DNA of 15,494 nucleotides, taken from positions 1 to 15,494 of the forward strand of contig JAQICK010000024.1 of the NCBI GenBank assembly GCA_027858595.1. Reading direction: 5' to 3'. The DNA comes from Melioribacteraceae bacterium (GTDB lineage Bacteria; Bacteroidota; Ignavibacteria; Ignavibacteriales; Melioribacteraceae). A program made the position numbers and the translations under genes. Positions within the stretch are counted from its first letter, which is position 1, and every line of letters begins with the position of its first letter. Shown in pieces: positions 1-7,666 of the stretch. The notes under the pieces are model-generated. The model worked only from the letters and a program-made list of their open reading frames with translations, was not told the DNA's origin and made no database searches.

Positions 1-1474
1 CATATCCATTATTTTCAAAATTTACAATTTCATCATTATTTTCTATTGAAAGTATAATTTCTTTGTAGTTGGTAAATTCAATGGCTGAAAATTCAGGAAT
101 AGGTACTAGAGGTATATGAAATTTTTCTATTTCATATAAATTGTTTAAGTTATTAGGAATTTGTTTAACGTAATATTTTAACAATTGTAATGAATTTAAA
201 TTATCCTTTCCTTGTGCAACAATTTCGGAAAACAAAATTTCTTGTGTGTCGCCTACTAACATATTAAAAGGGCCTGAACCAAGTGCCATTCTTCTATCTT
301 GTGGAACTGTAAGTATACCTTCAATAAAACCTGTACGGTTAATTGGATCACCTGAGAAAGGAAACTTAGTTACACCACCGCCAAAAACATCAGGGACTGG
401 AAAAACAGAACCATTACCAATTCTACCTTGCATAAAATTGTAATATTGTAGTGTTCCACTATACAAACCTAAATCTGGTTGACTATAATTTTCATCTCCA
501 TGCTTATTAAAAAAATGGAAAGAAGTCATTTTTAAGTTTTTATCGTTTTCTACTTTTGGCCCTTTTAATAAAGATAAGCCTACTGATGGAGGTTTATTCT
601 CATATATAGAATCAAACGTATTTCCATTATAAGCAAATACCAAATTTAGTAAAGTATCGCATCCAACAAAATCATTCGATGCATCTCCAACATCTGCATC
701 ACTCCAAATAGATATGTACATATCTTTAATATCAGCTTTGCCTTTATTGATAAGTTTATATTTTTTAAAAATCATATTATCAAAAATATTTCTATCCGCA
801 TATCCCCAAACTGTAACTTGAAGTTCCAATCCCATTGGTAGCGAGCCATAAAGTTCTTCTGATTGATTCGAATCCAAGTCATTAGCCACAAACCAAAGCG
901 TTTGATCTGCACCTGAAACTCCTGGAACATCTATTAGAGGATTGTAAATTCCATCTTTATCTAAATCATTAAAGGGGGCTCCATCTTCTACCGGCCATTC
1001 ATTCCAATCTAACTCATATTGCAAACGTATTTCTTCTTCTGTTCCCTCTCCATCATTTATTTCAGAAAATAATTCTGCGGTCTTATAATCAGATCTAACT
1101 CTGTAAACTCTAACATTTTCATTATTTGGATTTTCTGCAGTACCGTCGGGAAGAATTTTACCAGGTGTTAATCCAGAATTATAAGTGGAACCACCAACTC
1201 TGATTACATCATTTACTTTTCCACCCCAAACAAACCCTGACTTATAAACAACATATTTATTGGTACCCTTTGGAAACATAAGACCGCTATTTGTACCTGG
1301 TTTTGAATCAGCTTCTCCATTGTTGTATATATAGGTGGAAATATTATTTATATTAAAACGAGTATAATGTACATCAGAAGTGGTTTTACTTAAGTACTTA
1401 TTAAATTGGGCTTTTATTGGTAATGCTAAAAAAAATACAAAAATAATTAAACCTTTATAAACCATTCTAATCAT
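1..1474 (-). CDS. Secreted T9SS-style protein, N-terminal part (cut by window edge)
   Basis: This open frame runs from an ATG at 1474 to the window edge without a stop, giving about 491 codons. GAGGG at 1482-1486 lies 7 nt before the ATG and supports this start; an ATG three codons later is the alternative. Residues 1-22 form a signal peptide (hydrophobic core IIFVFFLALP, likely cleavage after KA). The mature part has the composition of large extracellular proteins common in Ignavibacteria. It includes an aspartate-rich loop (NDLDKDGIYNP, about 169-179) that resembles a calcium-binding loop, then TLWFVANDLD (about 192-201), and a segment near 250-280 with SIWSDADVG and a GCDTLLN stretch. I recognise this layout from secreted proteins of the group that end in a T9SS sorting domain, but the C-terminus is outside the window, so export by T9SS is inferred. 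No catalytic motif is visible. The gene lies downstream of the propeller gene on the same strand, but a terminator and a palindromic element separate them. Confidence 0.85.
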   Translation of the reverse strand, partial: MIRMVYKGLIIFVFFLALPIKAQFNKYLSKTTSDVHYTRFNINNISTYIYNNGEADSKPGTNSGLMFPKGTNKYVVYKSGFVWGGKVNDVIRVGGSTYNSGLTPGKILPDGTAENPNNENVRVYRVRSDYKTAELFSEINDGEGTEEEIRLQYELDWNEWPVEDGAPFNDLDKDGIYNPLIDVPGVSGADQTLWFVANDLDSNQSEELYGSLPMGLELQVTVWGYADRNIFDNMIFKKYKLINKGKADIKDMYISIWSDADVGDASNDFVGCDTLLNLVFAYNGNTFDSIYENKPPSVGLSLLKGPKVENDKNLKMTSFHFFNKHGDENYSQPDLGLYSGTLQYYNFMQGRIGNGSVFPVPDVFGGGVTKFPFSGDPINRTGFIEGILTVPQDRRMALGSGPFNMLVGDTQEILFSEIVAQGKDNLNSLQLLKYYVKQIPNNLNNLYEIEKFHIPLVPIPEFSAIEFTNYKEIILSIENNDEIVNFENNGY

Positions 1475-1496
1475 TTTTAGACCCTCAAATTATTAT

Positions 1497-1738
1497 GGCT
1501 GAGTTCTAATATAGTCAGCATTATTTAATCGTAATGTTATCAATAGATGATTTTTAAAAATAAATTGTCATTTCGAACCCTTTTTCTTGGGTGAGAAATC
1601 TTGTGAATAGTAAGAGATTTACCTTCGGTGAGCTTACGGTTCTCAATCGTTACAAAACAAGCTCATTTCGAAATGACATTGAAAATATACTTAGAAAATA
1701 TAAAGAGCATTATTTGCTGTCTATATTGGAACTTAGCC
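1497..1738. repeat. MITE-like palindromic element with terminal inverted repeats
   Basis: The 24 bp at 1497-1520 and the reverse complement of 1715-1738 match at 21 of 24 positions (core AATATAG, outer end GGCT, inner end CAGCA). The outer ends are flanked by the same 8 bp, ATTATTAT, at 1489-1496 and 1739-1746, which would fit a target-site duplication. That flank is a simple ATT run, so the duplication could be chance. No coding frame of note lies inside. A second palindrome (1566-1678) is nested within it. The left end reappears at 15378. The element ends about 11 bp from the ribosome binding site of the gene starting at 1474. MITE status is inference. Confidence 0.6.
1566..1678. repeat. 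Intergenic palindrome with TGTCATTTCGAA ends
   Basis: TGTCATTTCGAA at 1566-1577 is repeated as an exact reverse complement at 1667-1678, giving a 113 bp unit with perfect 12 bp inverted ends. The interior holds GAGAAATCTTGTGAA followed by AAGAGATTT, which can pair in part. From general knowledge, units with TGTCATTTCGA ends and a GTGAGAAATCT interior are dispersed many times in Bacteroidota and Ignavibacteria genomes, always outside genes. Mechanism of spread is not known to me. Confidence 0.7.
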
Positions 1739-1775
1739 ATTATTATTAAGTAATTTGTTAAAAATACATTAAATT

Positions 1776-1811
1776 AACCAACAATGCAATTATTAAGTTG
1801 CATTGTTGGTT
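1776..1811 (-). terminator. Terminator after the propeller gene
   Basis: A perfect 14 bp inverted repeat (1776-1789 with 1798-1811, loop 8 nt) starts 16 bp after the stop codon of the propeller gene. On the minus strand it is followed by AATTTAATGTATTTTT, a moderately U-rich tail. It would separate the propeller gene from the next minus-strand gene (start 1474). Confidence 0.75.
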
Positions 1812-1826
1812 CAATGTTCAGATAAT

Positions 1827-4800
1827 TTATTTAACCAGTATCATTTTTTTAACCATGTTAAATTCCTTTGTATCAGAAACTGATTCAGCATGAATTCTAT
1901 AAAGATAAACACCAGATGCAAGATTACTAGCATTCCAATCAATTGTGTGAACACCAGCATTTCTTGTTTCACTAACTAATGCAGAAATTTCTTCACCAAG
2001 AGAATTAAATATTTGTAATTTAACTTTACTCTCTGAAGGTAATGAGAAACTAATTTTAGTACTTGGGTTAAAAGGATTTGGATAATTTTGACTCAAATCA
2101 AATTTAGCTGGAATAATTTCGTTATCATTTACACCAACAAATTGTTCTTGAATAATTAAATTATTTACACTCCATCCCCAACCGGCAGTAGATTGATCAG
2201 CAAATAATCTGAAACGAATTAGTAATGTATCACCAGCAGAAAATTTATCTAACAAATTGATACTATGAGTACTATACATCCCAGGTGTTCCACTTAATCC
2301 ACCATCATAAGCCGTTACCCAATCTCTATTAAATCGAGCATCGTAACCATCAGCAAGTGGTACCCAATCGCCACAATTTGAAGCTTCAAGAATTACATAA
2401 TCCCAGAATTCAGTATCACCAAATACAGTTCCAGCATCACCAGTTTCAATTATTGCAACATCTTCATAACTTAAATTGGCATCAGTAGCTGCTACAATTA
2501 CTGGAACTTTTAATACAGCAGCTAAATCACTAACATCAAGATATGGATGTGGAGAATTTAAAGACGATTCTGAAAACCCACTTGCAGTTGTAATACTCAG
2601 TCCATCTAAAACAAAATCACCATCATTAGATAGGAAGTTTGTTGCATAGCCTTTTTCAGTTGCTAATAGTTCATAAACATCTACATTTGTTGTAGAAGAT
2701 TTATAATTACGGGTACCATTAAATGAATTTAGATAAATTGCAGCAGTTCCAGTAGTTGTTATAGGAGTTATGACAAGTGTATCTACAACATTGCTAGATT
2801 TAATAGTCATAACATTTTGATTATTAACCATAACATGTGTAGAATCATAAACTGATCGTAAAGAAGTATTAAGAATTAAACCAGAGACACCTTGATTTGC
2901 AGAAATTAAAACTGGAGCAAGAGTAGCAACTGGAGGTTTATGATTTTCTAATTCAGGTAAAGTAACAGACCAGATACCACGTCCGTGAGTCGCAACAATT
3001 ACTTCATCATCAACAACACGAATTTCCCAAATTGCAACTTGTGGCATCCCATTATTTGCTAAGTGCCAAGATGTACCACCATTTGTCGATTCAATAAGAC
3101 CAATGTCAGTTCCAACCCAAATAATATCAGGGTTATATGGCATTACCGATACACAATATGCTGCAACATTTGGGAAACCATTTGTACTTGTTGTACTAGT
3201 TGCATAACCTGAAATATCTGACCAAGTTTGACCATAGTTTGTTGTTCTTAATACTTTTGGTAATCCAGAATATGAAAAAGTAACAAATGCAGTAGCTTCA
3301 TCTGTTGGATGTGTATCTAATCCAGAGAACATCCCACCAGTGATATATGTATTATCGTTTGCTTCGGTGAATGACAACCCACCATCTTTTGAAAGATAAA
3401 GTGCATTTGAATATGCTCCAGCCCAAGCTACTTGTGGCTCTGCAATTGAAATTGCAACTTGAGCAAAACTAAAATATCCAGCACTACCAAAAGCTGCTAT
3501 TGGATAAAGTGACCAGCTACTACCGAAGTTATCACTTTTGTAAACACCTTCGGTCGTAATTGTGTATAGTAAATCAGGATCGCTATATGATTTTGCAATT
3601 TTTGAAATAAATGGAGAAACTTCACTATTGCTCCATCCATTAAATCCAACACTTGAAGCAGAATATGATTGCCACCCATCTTCAGTTTTATAGAATCTAT
3701 TATATTGTGAACCACCAATCATTTTTTGGCCATCGCCGTAGTGCCACGATACCTCAAAACCATCACCACCAAGTCTAAAGTCATACTCTGTAGATTTATC
3801 AGCATCAACATTTTTGGCAGATTCCCAAGTTCCGTTGTCTTGCATTCCACCAAAATATTGACTTCCACCAGGTTTTTTATCAACACCATAAAACTGAGAC
3901 GTGTTGTAACCATTGATACCAACTTCATCAAAAGTTGCACCAGCATCATAAGAAACAGCTATACCACCATCATTTCCGTTTAAGAAAATAAATTCTTTTG
4001 TTGCTTCATTAAGAGGAAACATAGTAATATTATGATGATCAACATGAATATCAGTTGAAGTAGGATATTGATTGTATCCATCAGTTATAGCAACAGTAGA
4101 ACGATTGAATAAAGGTATTTTATCAGGCACAATACTTAATTTAATGTCAGGTAAATTATCAGCGTTCCAAACTTTACCAAGTCTCATTTTAAAAGCAACA
4201 ACAAAAATATTTTCATGTTTTAAACCAGAAGTAACATTAATATCATTTGATGGATTAGCAGAATCATAGTCAACATTGTTTACAAAAATAACGTCTCCAC
4301 GAGATAATCCTAAATTAAATACATTATTCGCATATACATCTGTAAAAGAACACATTAATTGTCTATTATTTTTCATATCCCAGACTTCAAAAGGAACATC
4401 AACATAATTTTTATAAAGGAATGTGTTATTTGAAAAGAGATGAGCTTTTTGAGTTTTACCTGGTCCAAATCTAATTTCAATATCTGTTAAATCAGAATTT
4501 ACTAAAACATCTTCTCCCCAAAAATCTTTCCCTGTTCCTATTCCACCATCTCTTTCTGGTAAGCCTCCTGTAGGAGTATAAGAAAATATTGTGTCTAAAT
4601 AGGTATCAACAATATTTGTTATTCCTAACACAGAATCTGCACTAATATTAGATTGCCATAAATCGATACCACCCATATAAACAATATTTTCATCATATGG
4701 ATTAACACCAATTGTATTATCGTACCAACCCTGTGCACCTAACCAAGCTTTATCAGAACCGTCTTCTTCTTCAACTTCAATCCAAGTAGTACCACCATCA

Positions 4801-5858
4801 AATGTTGCATACATTTTATTTGGAGTTGTGTCAACAGAAGCATACAACCTATTAGTATCTGAAAGCGAAGGAGCAAATTCAATTCTTCCGCCACCAAATT
4901 TAGCTTTACTTGGTAAAACCCATGTGTTACCTGCATCGTAAGATCTAATAACACCAAGAGTTGTAGAAGCGAAAAGCGTATTGAAATTTTCAGGGTTAGC
5001 TCTCATATCTTGAATTCTACCTGGAGAGTATACTTTAACCCATGTTGTACCACCATCGGAAGTTTTAAATATTCCAGTATTGGTTGCTGCAACCACAATA
5101 TTTTCATTCGCAGGATCAATCGCTAAGCGATTTACATATGCAAAATCGGCATCTGTTGCTGTTGAAGATAATTGAGACCATGTCGCACCTTTATCTGTCG
5201 TTTTCATAATACCATTACCTTCAATAGCATCAGCATTGAAAAAGCCTTCACCAGTTCCTGCATACATAACACTTGTATTAGAAGTAGACATCTCTAAACA
5301 TGAAATTGCCAAGTTTGGTAAATTATCAGTTAGAGGATTCCAACTTGATCCAGCATCAGTGGTTTTCCAAACTCCACCACCAATAGCACCAGCAAACCAA
5401 GTTGCGTGCGTAGCATCATCTGGATCAACAACTAAGGCACGAGTTCTTCCACCAACGTTTGCAGGTCCTCTTTCAACCCAATTTAATTCATCCATAATTT
5501 GATTATTTGAATTCTTACTAAGCCTAGAACTAGTCTTTGCTTTTGCTAATTCAATAAATCTATAATTACTTTCATATCCAGGTTTTGTTTTACCGGGAGC
5601 TGTTCTTAGCTTAGTGTGAAGTTCTGAAAATTTATCAGGAGAATCCATTTTTAGAACACCTTGAACTTTTTGTTTCTTTTGCGACCAATTATCTTTTGCA
5701 ATAGCTTTACCATTTGTCTTGGTCGTTTTTAAGAAACTTCTTTGTTTAAATTTTACATCAACAGAAGTTTTTTCAGTTATCCAGTTATTAGTAACAAACA
5801 TAGTTACTATAGCAATAACCAGAACCGAGACTAATGCTTTAAATTTTCGAGTTTTCAA
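1827..5858 (-). CDS. Secreted BNR/sortilin-like beta-propeller protein with T9SS sorting domain
   Basis: About 1343 residues. There are ten Asp-box/BNR motifs of the S/T-x-D/N-x-G-x-(T/S)-W/F type, near residues 166, 220, 266, 306, 352, 636, 775, 823, 872 and 924, e.g. TTDAGSSW, TSDGGTTW and SYDAGATF. They mark one or two beta-propellers of the sortilin/VPS10 type. A ~240-residue insertion (about 390-630) separates motifs five and six. A beta-rich, jelly-roll-like region (about 1130-1240) precedes the C-terminal type A sorting domain (about 1251-1343, YPNPFNPSTKISFSLPSES and SGVYLYRI). The family context predicts secretion through T9SS and attachment to, or release from, the cell surface; ligand and activity are unknown. 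The start is uncertain. TTG at 5858 gives MKTRKFKALVSVL and overlaps the stop of the upstream lipoprotein gene as TTGA; TTG at 5870 would add four residues. A hydrophobic stretch at about 8-22 follows, with no clear cleavage site. Neither start has a Shine-Dalgarno sequence, so coupling to the upstream gene is likely. Confidence 0.93.
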   Translation of the reverse strand: MKTRKFKALVSVLVIAIVTMFVTNNWITEKTSVDVKFKQRSFLKTTKTNGKAIAKDNWSQKKQKVQGVLKMDSPDKFSELHTKLRTAPGKTKPGYESNYRFIELAKAKTSSRLSKNSNNQIMDELNWVERGPANVGGRTRALVVDPDDATHATWFAGAIGGGVWKTTDAGSSWNPLTDNLPNLAISCLEMSTSNTSVMYAGTGEGFFNADAIEGNGIMKTTDKGATWSQLSSTATDADFAYVNRLAIDPANENIVVAATNTGIFKTSDGGTTWVKVYSPGRIQDMRANPENFNTLFASTTLGVIRSYDAGNTWVLPSKAKFGGGRIEFAPSLSDTNRLYASVDTTPNKMYATFDGGTTWIEVEEEDGSDKAWLGAQGWYDNTIGVNPYDENIVYMGGIDLWQSNISADSVLGITNIVDTYLDTIFSYTPTGGLPERDGGIGTGKDFWGEDVLVNSDLTDIEIRFGPGKTQKAHLFSNNTFLYKNYVDVPFEVWDMKNNRQLMCSFTDVYANNVFNLGLSRGDVIFVNNVDYDSANPSNDINVTSGLKHENIFVVAFKMRLGKVWNADNLPDIKLSIVPDKIPLFNRSTVAITDGYNQYPTSTDIHVDHHNITMFPLNEATKEFIFLNGNDGGIAVSYDAGATFDEVGINGYNTSQFYGVDKKPGGSQYFGGMQDNGTWESAKNVDADKSTEYDFRLGGDGFEVSWHYGDGQKMIGGSQYNRFYKTEDGWQSYSASSVGFNGWSNSEVSPFISKIAKSYSDPDLLYTITTEGVYKSDNFGSSWSLYPIAAFGSAGYFSFAQVAISIAEPQVAWAGAYSNALYLSKDGGLSFTEANDNTYITGGMFSGLDTHPTDEATAFVTFSYSGLPKVLRTTNYGQTWSDISGYATSTTSTNGFPNVAAYCVSVMPYNPDIIWVGTDIGLIESTNGGTSWHLANNGMPQVAIWEIRVVDDEVIVATHGRGIWSVTLPELENHKPPVATLAPVLISANQGVSGLILNTSLRSVYDSTHVMVNNQNVMTIKSSNVVDTLVITPITTTGTAAIYLNSFNGTRNYKSSTTNVDVYELLATEKGYATNFLSNDGDFVLDGLSITTASGFSESSLNSPHPYLDVSDLAAVLKVPVIVAATDANLSYEDVAIIETGDAGTVFGDTEFWDYVILEASNCGDWVPLADGYDARFNRDWVTAYDGGLSGTPGMYSTHSINLLDKFSAGDTLLIRFRLFADQSTAGWGWSVNNLIIQEQFVGVNDNEIIPAKFDLSQNYPNPFNPSTKISFSLPSESKVKLQIFNSLGEEISALVSETRNAGVHTIDWNASNLASGVYLYRIHAESVSDTKEFNMVKKMILVK

Positions 5859-6286
5859 TGAACTTCGCAATTTATTTTAGTTTTAGAATTAGTTTTAATA
5901 TTAAAAATATACCCATTTTCTTGAGACATATTTTTTTGAATCATTCCTGGAGTTTCCAAGACTTTAATTTCAAAGTCTGAATACCAAGAAATAGTACCAT
6001 TTATGATTTTATTTTCCTCTATTAAAGAGTTGTGTTTAATATCATATACAAAATAATTTGTAATTCCAGTATTTGGAATTTTTGTTTTTGATTTGTTTAT
6101 GCAAATCACATATTCCTTTGTAGAATTATATACGAGCGAAAAATTTTCACTATACTTTTCTATAGCTACACTTTTCACATTTTTCTTAGATAGTTCGTCT
6201 TTTGAAGCATCATTATTTTGCTCACTTGATGAACAAGAAAAAAAGAACAATGAAAATAGAAGTATTATTTTAACTATTGTTTTCAA
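5855..6286 (-). CDS. Small predicted lipoprotein
   Basis: 143 residues with a lipoprotein signal: hydrophobic core IVKIILLFSLFFF, then the lipobox FFSC with the lipidated cysteine at residue 18, followed by a serine/asparagine-rich linker. The remaining ~110 residues are polar and contain no motif I recognise; it looks like a short beta-rich domain (YVICINKS, NYFVYDIKHN, GYIFNIKTN). The start is TTG, because no ATG lies in frame ahead of the lipobox and an in-frame stop sits 18 nt upstream. There is no clear Shine-Dalgarno sequence. It ends inside the start of the propeller gene (TGA at 5857-5855 overlapping TTG at 5858), so the two are probably translated together. A lipid-anchored partner or anchor for the large secreted protein is possible but only inferred from the overlap. 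A weak promoter-like TATCTTTC lies in the 95 bp upstream. Confidence 0.8.
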   Translation of the reverse strand: MKTIVKIILLFSLFFFSCSSSEQNNDASKDELSKKNVKSVAIEKYSENFSLVYNSTKEYVICINKSKTKIPNTGITNYFVYDIKHNSLIEENKIINGTISWYSDFEIKVLETPGMIQKNMSQENGYIFNIKTNSKTKINCEVH

Positions 6287-6381
6287 TTTATAATTAGTTT
6301 GTTATACAATGAGGAAAGATAAGAAGTAAATTTTCTATCTTCAAGTTGAATTTGCAATCTTGTAGTTAGATGTTATAAATA

Positions 6382-6891
6382 TTAATAGGATACTGTAACT
6401 GAAAATTCACCCGAGTAGTCTCCAACAGGTAAATTTCTATCAACATCCATTTTGCCACCGACCCAAACGTAGAGATATCCTGTGCCATTAATATCTTCTA
6501 ATTTGTGTGAGCTACCATTTAAAACTGGGGTAGGATTTATGTAACTTGTATTGTTTTTAGTTTGTGAAACTTCAGGAATAAAATTTAGTGATTTATTGCC
6601 AGTTACATTGTTAAGAGTTGTGTTTTCAAAATCTAGTGTAATATTCCGCCCAGAGTTTCCATTAACTTCAAATAAAATTCCTTTGTCTGGAGTACGCCCG
6701 ATACTTGTTGAAACACCTGTTTGGACTAAATCAGCAAATGTTAAATTGCCTTGCACTTGGCTAATTTGCAATGCCTTTACTATTGAAATATGAATATTTG
6801 CCGAGGCTGTATTTTTCCCCTGACCCAATAAATTAAAGGGTATAATAATACACATTATTAATAAAAGTGGTATCCACTTTAAGTACTTCAT
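6382..6891 (-). CDS. DUF4402-type exported protein, third paralogue
   Basis: 169 residues from ATG at 6891. The frame is open to a TTG at 6966, but AGAGAA just before 6891 and the signal peptide beginning MKYLKWIPLLLIMC both favour 6891. After the signal peptide (about 1-24) comes NTASANIHISIVKALQI, then NLTFADL (49-55), GILFEVNG (71-78), a NFIPEV strand (about 103-108), YVWVGG (141-146) and the terminal GDYSGEFSVTVSY. This strand order matches DUF4402, a domain of unknown function. The alternating C-terminal strand ending in tyrosine is shared with the two upstream paralogues. All three are exported, of equal size and on one strand, which suggests related subunits of a surface structure; that is inference. 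A promoter-like TTGACA-17-TAACTT stands before this gene, so it may be transcribed separately as well. Confidence 0.85.
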   Translation of the reverse strand: MKYLKWIPLLLIMCIIIPFNLLGQGKNTASANIHISIVKALQISQVQGNLTFADLVQTGVSTSIGRTPDKGILFEVNGNSGRNITLDFENTTLNNVTGNKSLNFIPEVSQTKNNTSYINPTPVLNGSSHKLEDINGTGYLYVWVGGKMDVDRNLPVGDYSGEFSVTVSY

Positions 6892-6916
6892 AATTTTCTC
6901 TGGCTTGTAGGCTTGC

Positions 6917-6945
6917 AAGTTAGAAAAATAACATACATTTGTCAA
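6917..6945 (-). promoter_or_regulatory. Candidate promoter of the third DUF4402 gene
   Basis: On the minus strand TTGACA (6940-6945) is followed after exactly 17 bp by TAACTT (6917-6922), about 26 bp before the ATG at 6891. The overlapping TTTG (6943-6946 region) spaced 20 bp from TAACTTG also approaches the Bacteroidota -33/-7 pattern. Sequence match only. Confidence 0.45.
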
Positions 6946-7024
6946 ATAGAAAATGACATTGTACAATTAGTTATTTTGATTGTCGAAAAGAATTTTGAAA
7001 AGTTTAATGAAATGACAAGAAATT

Positions 7025-7528
7025 TTAATAATTTACATTTAATGTAAATAGCCCTGTGTAATCCCCTACTTCTTGATTGGCACCAATTTTAATTGACCCT
7101 CCTACCCAAATATTTAATTTGCCAACACTGCCATCAAGAACTAGTGGTTTTGATTTTCCATTTTTGATGCTGCTTCCATCCTCTAGCTGTACTTTAGGAA
7201 CAAATGTTAAATTATCAACAACACCAGATGTAGTTGCAGCCCAACCAGCATTATCCATAGGCACATTTTCAAAATTAATGGTTACATCTTTGTTTGGATG
7301 ACCAGATACAACAAATAATTTTCCCTCGCTAGGAGCAATGGTAATTTTAGTTGATGTACCAGTTAAAAGAACACTTCCAAAATCTAAATCACCTGAAGTT
7401 GCAGTTATGGATATTGGAACAACAAGATAAGCCGAAGCTGTTGCATTTTGGCTTGATGAAACAGTTTGTGAAAAAAGAATTGAAGAGACATTGAAAAGGA
7501 AAAAGAATATGTATTTTATTTTTTGCAT
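7025..7528 (-). CDS. DUF4402-type exported protein, second paralogue
   Basis: 167 residues from ATG at 7528, with signal peptide MQKIKYIFFFLFNVSSILFSQ and likely cleavage near residue 21. The mature chain shows the DUF4402 strand pattern: NATASAYLVVPISI, LDFGSV (48-53), LFVVSG (71-76), NLTFVPKV (106-113), LNIWVGGSI (138-146) and a terminal GDYTGLFTLNVNY. The LDFGS element and the WVGG turn are the clearest family marks. No Shine-Dalgarno sequence precedes the ATG, unlike the first paralogue, which suggests weaker translation. It sits 138 bp after the first paralogue and 133 bp before the third, with hairpins in the upstream gap. Function unknown; the fold is likely an immunoglobulin-like beta sandwich. 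Confidence 0.87.
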   Translation of the reverse strand: MQKIKYIFFFLFNVSSILFSQTVSSSQNATASAYLVVPISITATSGDLDFGSVLLTGTSTKITIAPSEGKLFVVSGHPNKDVTINFENVPMDNAGWAATTSGVVDNLTFVPKVQLEDGSSIKNGKSKPLVLDGSVGKLNIWVGGSIKIGANQEVGDYTGLFTLNVNY

Positions 7529-7554
7529 ATCTAAAGTTAGAAATAAGAAAATAC

Positions 7555-7578
7555 ATTTTAAAGTGTTTTCTTTAAAAT
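7555..7578 (-). other. Intercistronic hairpin near the second DUF4402 start
   Basis: ATTTTAAAG (7555-7563) and CTTTAAAAT (7570-7578) form a perfect 9 bp stem with a 6 nt loop, 26 bp before the ATG at 7528. It is AU-only apart from one pair, so it is weak as a terminator. It could act with the stronger hairpin just upstream. Confidence 0.5.
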
Positions 7579-7584
7579 AGCAAG

Positions 7585-7614
7585 GGCGCTACAACCAATT
7601 TTGGTAGTAACGCC
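7585..7614 (-). terminator. Strong intercistronic hairpin, possible attenuator
   Basis: A 12 bp stem (7585-7596 with 7603-7614) contains one G-U pair and one mismatch and closes a 6 nt loop. It has GGCG/CGCC at its base and lies 53 bp after the stop of the first DUF4402 gene. On the minus strand the next bases are CTTGCTATTTT, only partly U-rich, so it may be a leaky terminator or an mRNA-stabilising stem that lets the first gene be expressed more than the next. A second pairing, GAGGAC (7621-7626) with GTCCTC (7643-7648), lies between it and the stop codon. Confidence 0.5.
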
Positions 7615-7666
7615 ATCGCTGAGGACCTTAATTATAATTTTCGTCCTCATCCATAATTTTTTTATT

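Noticed and set aside
246..443. Plus-strand frame of 65 codons
   Set aside because: It lies opposite the clear minus-strand secreted-protein gene, has no signal or domain, and is a shadow of that gene.
1475..1826. RNA gene in the gap left of the propeller gene
   Set aside because: The folded structure is explained by the two nested inverted repeats and the terminator; no tRNA or known RNA pattern was seen.
3497..5502. Several 65-88 codon frames on both strands inside the propeller gene
   Set aside because: All overlap the propeller gene, whose residues show conserved Asp-box motifs in its own frame; the others have no recognisable content.
6892..6966. Longer reading of the third DUF4402 gene from TTG at 6966
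   Set aside because: It would put 25 unlikely residues before a good signal peptide and cover the candidate promoter; ATG at 6891 fits better.
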